NCBI RefSeq assembly: GCF_000772045.1
Contig: NZ_CP009754.1
Location: 5,022,001 to 5,086,000, forward strand
Direction of reading: 5' to 3'
Source: Streptomyces sp. CCM_MD2014
Lineage (GTDB): Bacteria > Actinomycetota > Actinomycetes > Streptomycetales > Streptomycetaceae
Length of the DNA: 64,000 bases
Shown piece by piece: positions 43,416-49,614 of this stretch; position 1 is the first letter of the stretch; every line of letters starts with the position of its first letter. The translations under genes and the position numbers were made by a program. A model generated the notes under the pieces. That model was not told where the DNA came from. It saw only the letters and a list, made by a program, of their open reading frames with translations, and did not search any database.

Positions 43416-43432
43416 GTGTTCACATTGAACAC
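43416..43432. promoter_or_regulatory. Element operator, left copy
   Basis: GTGTTCACATTGAACAC is a perfect 7-bp dyad with a CAT centre, 110 bp before the first gene of the rightward operon. A half-like copy (AGTGTTCC) lies at 43403 and GTGGACAC at 43446. The same 13 first bases recur at 56073 in the repressor/excisionase promoter region. Confidence 0.7.
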
Positions 43433-43541
43433 TTACGCTTGTATGGTGGACACACGCCAGCCGCGCACGCGGCGGCCCCGCCCGGTGTTGGTAGCGCCGG
43501 AACGGGGCCTAGGCATCGACCCTCCGTGAAGGGACCGATCC

Positions 43542-44027
43542 ATGCAGGACAACGTACAGCCCCTCTTTCCCCGTCGGCCGGGCGACGTCGCCGGATACCG
43601 CCGGCCTGACCCGCTCGAGGCCGCGCTGCTCGCCGCGTGGAACGCGGGAGAGCCCGAGGAGACCGACGACGCCCCGGCGGATGCGCCCGTTGATGCGCCG
43701 CAGGTCGACGGCTGCCCCGCCCTCGACGGGCAGTGCACCGGCGACGACTGCGCCGACCCGTCCGCCCCGGTCCACTACGGGCCGGTGCCCGGACTGCGCG
43801 TCTCGTTCGTCGACGGGCCGCTGCTGCCGTTCAACCTCGCCCAGTGGGGCGACGAGCCGCCGGTGCTCTCGTTCTACGCGGACGGCACGTGGCCGGACCT
43901 CGACGTCGCGCAGGTCGACGAACTGCTGCTCGCCCTCGACGAGTACACCGGCGCGCTCCGGGTTGCCCGCGAGCACCTGGCCCGCGCCCGCCGTGCGCAG
44001 GCTGGGGACGGAGGCCAGGACCGATGA
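43542..44027 (+). CDS. DUF6907-like protein
   Basis: 161 residues; first gene of a five-gene run with stop-start overlaps throughout. An acidic Ala/Pro-rich first half (about 1-60) precedes a Cys pair (GQCTGDDCADPSAPVHYGP), a strand AGDEPPVLSFY-like segment and a helix PDLDVAQVDELLLALDEYTG. The Cys/His pattern and helix resemble DUF6907 proteins of Streptomyces mobile elements. Function unknown. GAAGGGA precedes the ATG; the dyad at 43416 probably controls it. Confidence 0.75.
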   Translation: MQDNVQPLFPRRPGDVAGYRRPDPLEAALLAAWNAGEPEETDDAPADAPVDAPQVDGCPALDGQCTGDDCADPSAPVHYGPVPGLRVSFVDGPLLPFNLAQWGDEPPVLSFYADGTWPDLDVAQVDELLLALDEYTGALRVAREHLARARRAQAGDGGQDR

Positions 44028-44323
44028 ACCACAGCGTGCCGTTCGACTTCTCCCGCTGGGCCTTCCTCAGCGCCCCGCTCGCCGACGTCCTCGCCGCCTG
44101 CCGAGTGCGGCTCGTCGAGCAGTTGCTCATGCCCCACCCGCACATGACGGCCTGCATCGCCCTGGGCGGCGCCGGCGCTGAGGTGCACGTGCCCGCGGAC
44201 CAGGACCCGATGGAGCGGCAGCTCCACGTGCGCGGCCTGCTCGCCCGCTGGAACGGCGTCGACGTCGCCGACTGGCCGATGCCGGTGCTGTTCTCCCCGG
44301 AGACGACGGGCGGTGCCGCGTGA
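44024..44323 (+). CDS. Hypothetical protein of the element
   Basis: 99 residues, ATGA overlap with the previous gene. Contains FDFSRWAFLSAPLADVLAAC, a helix RVRLVEQLLMPHPHMTA and a strand-rich end LARWNGVDVADWPMPVLFSP. No signal peptide, membrane helix or known family. Codon usage is normal for the host. Function unknown; co-translation with its neighbours suggests a shared role. Confidence 0.72.
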   Translation: MNHSVPFDFSRWAFLSAPLADVLAACRVRLVEQLLMPHPHMTACIALGGAGAEVHVPADQDPMERQLHVRGLLARWNGVDVADWPMPVLFSPETTGGAA

Positions 44324-44691
44324 GCGCCGGGCGCACCGTGACGGTGCGGACCCTGGACCACGGGGACGTGACGGTGCCGGAACCGTCCTGGTGCCTCGGA
44401 CGGCACGACCAGGACGTCTACCGGTCCGACATCTGGCACGAGGGCGAGGAGGTGCCGCTCCTCGTGACGACGCCGTGCCACGGCCGGGTGCCGTTGCTGC
44501 GGGCGACGGTCGTGCAGAAGCCGTTCGCGACGGACACGGCCGTGCGCCTGGCGGTCGGCATCGACGGCGAGCCGCACGAGCTGTCCTCGCACGAGGTGCG
44601 CGGACTGTCCGGTGAACTCGTGTCCTTGGGCCGCGGCCTCGAGTGGCTCGCTGACCGCGTCGCATCCTTCGAGGCCGGTGATGCGCGGTGA
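44320..44691 (+). CDS. DUF6907-domain protein
   Basis: 123 residues from a GTG overlapping the previous stop. It reads like a typical DUF6907: strand RTVTVRTLDHGDVTVPEPSW, then Cys-His pattern WCLGRHDQDVYRSDIWHEG, and the C-terminal helix SGELVSLGRGLEWLADRVA. A single C..H pair plus W residues could bind a small ligand or metal. Function unknown. The last codons belong to the first GATGCG cluster. Confidence 0.78.
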   Translation: MSAGRTVTVRTLDHGDVTVPEPSWCLGRHDQDVYRSDIWHEGEEVPLLVTTPCHGRVPLLRATVVQKPFATDTAVRLAVGIDGEPHELSSHEVRGLSGELVSLGRGLEWLADRVASFEAGDAR

Positions 44692-44855
44692 TGCGCGTCC
44701 TGATGCGGCAGGCGCCGCAGGCGGCCCGGGACGCGTGGGGGCCGTCCGCCGTCCTCGGCGTCCTCAGCGTCCTGGCGGGCGTCCTGCCCGTCCTCGGCAG
44801 CACCCCGACCGCGCATGATGCGACACATGATGCGCCGTTGATGCGACATGATGCG
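44680..44855. repeat. Seven helically phased GATGCG repeats
   Basis: GATGCG starts at 44680, 44690, 44702, 44817, 44829, 44840 and 44850, all on the plus strand: a cluster of three and a cluster of four, each with 10-12-bp spacing. They lie across the start of the HNH gene, encoding a His/Asp/Ala-rich stretch. Such phasing suggests protein binding on one face of the DNA. Confidence 0.65.
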
Positions 44856-45527
44856 CCGCAGGTAGACGCGGTGCGACAGACGCAGACGCGTCTCGTGCAG
44901 CCCTGCCCGAAGTGGTGCACCGAGGACCACACCCGGCAGGCCGGGGAGGACCGCGCGCACCACTCCGGCACCGTGCGGGAACTCCGGCTCCCCGACGGGC
45001 GCCTGGCCCTCGAGGCGTCCCTCACCCTGGAGCCGGGCAAGGCCGCCGCCGAACTCGTCGTGAGCGGCTCCCTCGACGCGTTCACCGACGACGTGCAGCT
45101 GCTCGACGCCGGACGCGCGCAGGCGTTCGCCGCGGACGTGCAGCGGTTCGCCTCCCACGTCGCCCGCATGGCGGCCACGGTGGGGAAGACCCGCCCGCAG
45201 CCGCGACCGGAGCCGGTACCGGCGGCGCGTCCGAACAGGAAGGAGCGCAAGCGCCTTCCTCCGGAGCTGCAGGGCTGCAGCCGTGAGACGAGCCTGTACC
45301 TGGCGGAGCGGGACGGCATGCAGTGCTTCTACTGCCGCCGGCCGTTCGACAGTCTCGCCGAGGTGACCAAGGACCACTACGTGCCCAAGAGCCTGTGGGC
45401 GTGCAACCTGCCCGCGAACCTCGTGCTGGCCTGCGAGCCCTGCAACGTGGCCAAGGGCGACCGGCTGACGTGGTCCATGGCCGCGGTCCTGCTCGCGCAC
45501 GCCGACCGACTGGAGGTGGCAGCGTGA
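44688..45527 (+). CDS. DUF6907-HNH endonuclease fusion
   Basis: 279 residues from a GTG (ATG one codon later possible). Low-complexity start HDATHDAPLMRHDAPQ, then a DUF6907 core QPCPKWCTEDHTRQAGED (about 62-79) and a helix (AFAADVQRFASHVARMAATV); the C-terminal HNH nuclease has two Cys pairs (CFYCRRPFD, ACEPCNVAKGDR) and the DHYVPKS motif, the expected metal and zinc sites. HNH nucleases in phages assist DNA packaging or nick DNA. Joining it to DUF6907 suggests a targeted nuclease. Part of the five-gene run. Confidence 0.84.
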   Translation: MMRVLMRQAPQAARDAWGPSAVLGVLSVLAGVLPVLGSTPTAHDATHDAPLMRHDAPQVDAVRQTQTRLVQPCPKWCTEDHTRQAGEDRAHHSGTVRELRLPDGRLALEASLTLEPGKAAAELVVSGSLDAFTDDVQLLDAGRAQAFAADVQRFASHVARMAATVGKTRPQPRPEPVPAARPNRKERKRLPPELQGCSRETSLYLAERDGMQCFYCRRPFDSLAEVTKDHYVPKSLWACNLPANLVLACEPCNVAKGDRLTWSMAAVLLAHADRLEVAA

Positions 45528-45862
45528 GCGTGGTTGAGACGCGGCTGCGACAGCGGCGCGCGAGGGTGCGACAGCTGCAGACGCAGGGGCGCAGCCTGCG
45601 CGACATCGCCGCCGAGGTCGGCGTCAGCAAGGACACGGTGCGCCGGGACCTCGCCGCGCTGGAGGCGCCGGCCGCCGAGGTCGACGAGCGGCAGCTGCTC
45701 CTCGTCGTCGACGAGGAGCTGGGCAAGGACCTCAACCTGCTCGCCGCCTCTTACCGGCTGGCGGGCGAGGACGTGGCCCGCCTGGTGCTGCATCAGGCAG
45801 CCGAGGGGATCCGCCGGACGATCGCGGCCCGCGTCGCCGCGACGGGCAGCGTCCTGCCGTAG
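45524..45862 (+). CDS. Small HTH (DeoR/HTH-23-like) DNA-binding protein
   Basis: 112 residues from a GTG overlapping the previous stop. The HTH is RVRQLQTQGRSLRDIAAEVG followed by SKDTVRRDLAAL (about residues 12-48), then a basic-to-helical part LLLVVDEELGKDLNLLAASYRLAG. Resembles helix-turn-helix transposase/resolvase-type or DeoR-type DNA-binding domains. Last gene of the rightward operon, followed by a hairpin. Could bind the GATGCG or other element repeats (inference). Confidence 0.76.
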   Translation: MSVVETRLRQRRARVRQLQTQGRSLRDIAAEVGVSKDTVRRDLAALEAPAAEVDERQLLLVVDEELGKDLNLLAASYRLAGEDVARLVLHQAAEGIRRTIAARVAATGSVLP

Positions 45863-45878
45863 GACACGACGCACGCAC

Positions 45879-45908
45879 GACGGCCCCGGACTGCAGTCCG
45901 GGGCCGTC
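45879..45908 (+). terminator. Terminator of the rightward operon
   Basis: A 30-base perfect palindrome, 17 bases after the stop of the last gene. It is followed by a short GC-rich stretch. Confidence 0.7.
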
Positions 45909-46085
45909 GCCGTGTTCGGGGAGGGAAGCGCCGAAGGGGAGGCGGGAGGCGCCCCTGACGCCGTCTGGCGCCGTTTCCGCGGCGCCTCCCTCGCCTCCCT
46001 GAACTGGCCTTCCCGCAGGTCGCCGTGGGGGAGCACGGGAGGGAGGCGGTGAGGGAGAACTCCCCGCCTCCCTCGCTGCCTCCCT

Positions 46086-46257
46086 CAGTGACCGGCCGGT
46101 GGAGGCAGTGACTTTCCACTGGTCACCTCACTGACCCAGGTCACTGCCGCTGACCTGCGGAAACGACGTGTTCAGTGAGGCAGTGAGGCGGTCACCGCAG
46201 GCGCCTTCGGGTGGTCATTCGGCCCGGCCGGCGGGCAGGACACTGCCTCACTCACTG
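46086..46257. repeat. Cluster of CAGTGA/TCACTG hexamers
   Basis: CAGTGA starts at 46086, 46106, 46173 and 46181, and its complement TCACTG at 46128, 46141 and 46252: seven copies in 172 bp. The region also holds TGACCTGCGGAAAC at 46151-46164, identical to 43301-43314 near the left end. It lies between convergent genes. The 389 bp from 45863 to 46251 have no gene. Confidence 0.55.
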
Positions 46258-47019
46258 CGGCGGCTGGCTGTACCGCTCCAGCGTCTCCTTGGCCGTCGAC
46301 GTGTCCATGAGCCTCAACTCCCACGGCCCAGTGTTCACGTCGAACTCCTTGCCGAAGCCGACCCACTTCCCGGCCATGCGCCGGCCGGTGGGCTCCACGA
46401 GCAGCTGCAGCGCGCCGAAGTAGCGGGCGCCCCGGTAGTAGCCCTCACTGGCCGTCTGCTCCGTCCAGGTGCCCGTCACCGTGTTCCCGTCCAGCTGCAG
46501 GTCGAGGGTGAGCGGGCTGTCCGGGTTGAGGGACGCCCCGGGCAGGCTGCGGCCGTTGAGCCGGTTGCCGTGCTGCAGCAGCACCACGTAGTGCTTCCCG
46601 GTGAACGTGTCGCCGCGGCCCGACGAGTAGAACTCGTAGGTGGACAGCCAGACGCCCGAGTAGTTCCCGCGGGCCGGGGACGGCTGCGCCGAGGGGCTAC
46701 TGCTCGCGGCCGGGATGCCGACGGGCGAGTCCTCCAGGTCGTGGCCGCCCTCGCCGTCGTCGGAGACACGGGCGAGCGGCACCGGGGCCGCGAAGCCGAG
46801 CGCTTCGATGGGCATGCCCGTCACGACCTCCAGGGCCCGCGCGTACACCGGCCGTGGGGCGGCGGTCGCGCCGCTCTCCCAGCGCTGCACGAGCCGCTTC
46901 GAAGCGTCGTTGCGCTGCCCGGTCCGCAGGCCCGCGTCGCGGATCGCGCGGGCGAACTCGTCCTGTGACATGAGCAGCCCCATGCGGACTGCCCGAAGGG
47001 TGCTGTTCGGCGTCGTCAT
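46252..47019 (-). CDS. XRE-type regulator with C-terminal beta-rich domain
   Basis: 255 residues from the ATG at 47019. HTH at about 3-65 (LRAVRMGLLMSQDEFARAIR, KRLVQRWESGA), a Ser/Pro-rich linker (about 105-120), then a beta-rich domain (about 122-250) with YSGVWLSTYEFYSSGRGDTF, HYVVLLQHGNRLNGRS and GKWVGFGKEFDVNTGPWEL. The latter resembles a lipocalin-like or calycin barrel that could sense a ligand; the comparison is inference. Divergent from the DUF6415 gene. The upstream ATG at 47115 is weaker. Confidence 0.82.
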   Translation of the reverse strand: MTTPNSTLRAVRMGLLMSQDEFARAIRDAGLRTGQRNDASKRLVQRWESGATAAPRPVYARALEVVTGMPIEALGFAAPVPLARVSDDGEGGHDLEDSPVGIPAASSSPSAQPSPARGNYSGVWLSTYEFYSSGRGDTFTGKHYVVLLQHGNRLNGRSLPGASLNPDSPLTLDLQLDGNTVTGTWTEQTASEGYYRGARYFGALQLLVEPTGRRMAGKWVGFGKEFDVNTGPWELRLMDTSTAKETLERYSQPPQ

Positions 47020-47201
47020 GTGATCGACGGTAGACCCCTGACACCGACAATGACACCGGATTGACGCCCCGAGTGTCGCCGGTATGACGCCCCGTCCGTC
47101 GTCGCGCAGCGTCACAGCACCCGGACAGCGTGTACCGCGACAGTCCCCGGCGACCGCGCGAACGGCCCCGGGGCACGGCCACCGCTTCAGGGAGCGACGA
47201 C

Positions 47202-47744
47202 ATGCCGCAACGTACCGCGCAGCCGAGACCCGCGACAGGCACCTGCCCGCCCGACATCACCGTGATGCGGGAGACCGTGCGGCTCCTGCTCGCCCCCAAC
47301 GCGACCGTGCCACCTCCCGCCGCCCTGGACACCCTCACAGCCACGCTGCGCGGGCACCTGGCCGTCCTCGCGCCCGACGTCGCCGCGCTCGCCGCCCAGC
47401 TCCCCGAGGACGACGTGCCCCGCTACTGCGCCCTCGCCTGCGTCGGCGAGGCCGGCGCCAAGCTCCGGGCACGCCCCGCGGCCGGGCCGGACGCCGCGTT
47501 ACGGCACGCGCGCAAGCTGGCTCGCTCGCTTGCTGCCCTCTGCGACCACTACGGCAGCCTCACTCCGCGGCGTGACGAGCCGGACGCGGGCACCGCGTAC
47601 CGGCGTCTCCTCGAGCACGGGGCCGCCTGCCCCGCCTGCCTCGCCGTCGACGAGACGGGCAGCAACGCCGGCGTCTCCTGCGTGACGCGCGACCAGCTGC
47701 ACGACGCGTACCGGAAGGCGAAGCGGGCCGCCTGCCCAGCGTGA
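47202..47744 (+). CDS. DUF6415-family protein
   Basis: 180 residues from the ATG with GGGAGCG upstream. The family core is ITVMRETVRLLLAPNATVPPP followed by LDTLTATLRGHLAVLAPDVAAL and DVPRYCALACVGEAGAKL. A C-terminal extension has CPACLAVDETGSNAGVSCVTR with several cysteines. DUF6415 proteins are labelled natural-product related in databases but are common in Streptomyces mobile elements; function unknown. Divergent from the XRE-sensor gene. Confidence 0.78.
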   Translation: MPQRTAQPRPATGTCPPDITVMRETVRLLLAPNATVPPPAALDTLTATLRGHLAVLAPDVAALAAQLPEDDVPRYCALACVGEAGAKLRARPAAGPDAALRHARKLARSLAALCDHYGSLTPRRDEPDAGTAYRRLLEHGAACPACLAVDETGSNAGVSCVTRDQLHDAYRKAKRAACPA

Positions 47745-47786
47745 GCACAGGCCGGTTTCGGCCCGCTCGCCGGTATCGCCTCCACC

Positions 47787-47931
47787 CGAAACCGGTTTCG
47801 CCCCCGATATCGGGGCTGACCTGCGAGGTTTCGGGTTTCGGGGGTGCCGCCCGCACCCCCTCTACCCCCTCTACTGCGCAGGTCGGAGGGCACTACCCAC
47901 CCCGCTACCGGGGTAGAGGGGCCCCTCTACC
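47787..47931. repeat. Palindrome and iteron cluster, candidate replication origin
   Basis: Within 145 bp: dyads CGAAACCGGTTTCG (47787-47800) and CCCCGATATCGGGG (47802-47815), tandem CCCCTCTAC at 47857-47865 and 47866-47874, and a 20-base palindrome (47912-47931) made of two more inverted copies (GTAGAGGGG 47913, CCCCTCTAC 47922). No gene covers it. An origin for the element's own primase-helicase, or a control site, is the likely role. Confidence 0.5.
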
Positions 47932-48407
47932 GAGGGACGCCCTGGCCGCACCCTCGGCACGCCCGCCCCGGGCCGGTCGGACGCTCCGGCGCTGGTCACG
48001 GTGTGTGAGGGGCGAGGCGGACGCCCGGAGACGATCAAGGAGCCGTCACACCCCGTGACGGTCACGGAGAGTTAGTGGGGTCGAACTCGGTTCGCGGTGA
48101 CTACGGAGCGTGACGGCTCGGAGGGGCCGCGCGCAAAGCAGGTCCAGAAGGGCGTTTGGGTCGCCCGCCCCCTCGCTCCCCGTCGGGTAGCCGCCCCCCT
48201 CCCCCTCCGCCCGATGCGGCACATCGCCGCAGGTCAGGGCGTTGATCGCGTTGAGCGAGCGATCGAGCGGCGAGCGACGCCGACAGGCCGGTGACCTGGG
48301 AGGGAGGGGGCACCGGGGTGGGGGCACCCTGCCAGGGGGTGGCGCCCACCACGCGTGGTGACCGGGGGTGGTGTCACGCTGGGTGGTGCGGGTGCCAGAC
48401 GACGCGT
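47932..48407. other. Non-coding region rich in dyads and G-runs
   Basis: Contains CCGTGACGGTCACGG (48053-48067) and a CCGTCAC/GTGACGG dyad around it, a G-run stretch at 48300-48340 that could form a quadruplex, and CACCACGCGTGGTG (48347-48360). Together with 47745-47786 and the iterons it makes about 700 bp without a gene. A cos/pac or replication function is possible. Confidence 0.4.
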
Positions 48408-48439
48408 GGCCTGTCACCCGTGGTGAGGGGTGACAGGCC
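48408..48439 (-). terminator. Terminator of the leftward operon
   Basis: GGCCTGTCACCC (48408-48419) and its complement (48428-48439) with an 8-base loop, 15 bases past the stop of the last leftward gene. Confidence 0.72.
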
Positions 48440-48453
48440 ATGCGGTGTGACGG

Positions 48454-49059
48454 TCAGTGAGAGCGGGTGCGGGCCGTGGTGCCGGGGGTGGTGCCCCTGA
48501 ACAGGGACGGGTAGCGGCGCTCGATCTCGTCGTGGCTCATGCCGCGGTCGACGAGGTGGTTGTAGACGTCGGTCTCGTCGCGCAGGCCGTGGCTGCGCAT
48601 CAGGTCCGCGAGGCCGGCCATGCTGTCGCCGCTGGGACGCCCGGCTGCGGCGGCCCTGGCCGTCTGGCCCGAGGTCCTGGGCTTGCGGCCGGCCTTGCTG
48701 GCGGCGACCGCGGCGATGTTCTTCCGGGTGGGGTCGGCGATGACCGAGGCGATGCGCCGCTGCTTGGCCGCCTCGGCGTTCTTCTGCACGCGGTGGGCGG
48801 CGAGCCGGGCGCCGAGCTTCCTGTCCTCCTGCTCACGCTTGCGGACGGCCTCGGCGCGGGCCTTGTCCGCCTGCTGGCGGTGCCACGCCTGACGGAGCCA
48901 GCTGCCGGGCTTGCCAGGAGGGGCAGTCCAGCTACCGACGGACGGCCCGGTGAGGTTGCTGGTGGGCGTCGGCTCGGTGCGTCGGGGGCTGGCCGCCCGC
49001 TCGGTGCGGCGGCGGAGCTGTGCGGCGGTCAGCGGTCCGTCCGGGGTGTGGCTGGTCAT
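48454..49059 (-). CDS. Basic, helical protein of the element
   Basis: 201 residues from an ATG overlapping the previous stop (ATGA). Central part is a long charged helix (QQADKARAEAVRKREQEDRK), followed by an Arg/Lys/Ala-rich stretch and a C-terminal SHDEIERRYPSLFRG. Strong positive charge suggests nucleic-acid or capsid-surface binding. No recognised family. Last gene of the operon that contains the tape measure gene. Confidence 0.7.
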   Translation of the reverse strand: MTSHTPDGPLTAAQLRRRTERAASPRRTEPTPTSNLTGPSVGSWTAPPGKPGSWLRQAWHRQQADKARAEAVRKREQEDRKLGARLAAHRVQKNAEAAKQRRIASVIADPTRKNIAAVAASKAGRKPRTSGQTARAAAAGRPSGDSMAGLADLMRSHGLRDETDVYNHLVDRGMSHDEIERRYPSLFRGTTPGTTARTRSH

Positions 49060-49331
49060 GGCTGCTCTTCCTCCTGCTCGATGATGACGTTGATCTGCTG
49101 GGCGTACTGCGCCCACAGCTCGGTGACGGGTTCGTCGATGAGCCGTGCGCTGTCGGTGAGGACCGCGGCGAGGATGCCGGCGAATGCGACGACGAGGGCG
49201 TTGCCTTCGCACTTGGACAGGTCGGCGAGGACGCAGTCCAGGGCGTGGTCGACGTCGTCGGCGGGTTCGTCGAGGAGTCCGGTGATGAGGGCGACGGCGT
49301 CACGTCTCACTACGGCCTGCGAGGCGCTCAT
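49056..49331 (-). CDS. Small acidic helical protein
   Basis: 91 residues, ATGA overlaps on both sides. Nearly all helical: AVVRRDAVALITGLLDEPAD, ALVVAFAGILAAVLTDSARL and a Glu-rich end. No known family. Size and place right after the tape measure gene would suit a tail-assembly helper, but no frameshift signal is evident. Confidence 0.7.
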   Translation of the reverse strand: MSASQAVVRRDAVALITGLLDEPADDVDHALDCVLADLSKCEGNALVVAFAGILAAVLTDSARLIDEPVTELWAQYAQQINVIIEQEEEQP

Positions 49332-49588
49332 GCGGCCTCCAGTTCGCTGATGCAGTAGACGTCGACGAGGCGCTGTTGCCGGTCTTCGAGGGCGTACCAG
49401 GGGCCGCGGCAGGCGGCGCCGTGGGTGAGGCAGCGGGCGGGGAAGGCCAGCGGGCGGGTGGCTGCGGCCACGGTGTACGTGCGGACCGGGGCCGGGCGTC
49501 GGGCCCGCAGGGCGGGGATGAGGCGTACCTGGGAGCCGACGGGCAGGCCGGGCGTCTTGGCCGCTCTCCGGCGAAGCAGAGTGAACAT
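49328..49588 (-). CDS. Small hypothetical protein of the element
   Basis: 86 residues, basic first half (LLRRRAAKTPG, RARRPAPVRTYT) and a C-terminal segment PWYALEDRQQRLVDVYCISE. ATGA overlap with the next gene; 26 bp after the tape measure stop. GGAAG precedes the ATG. Function unknown. Confidence 0.66.
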   Translation of the reverse strand: MFTLLRRRAAKTPGLPVGSQVRLIPALRARRPAPVRTYTVAAATRPLAFPARCLTHGAACRGPWYALEDRQQRLVDVYCISELEAA

Positions 49589-49614
49589 GGTGGGCGTCTT
49601 CCGTTCGGAGGGGT

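Noticed and set aside
47857..47931. CRISPR-like repeats
   Set aside because: Nine-base units without regular spacers and with inverted copies; no cas genes.
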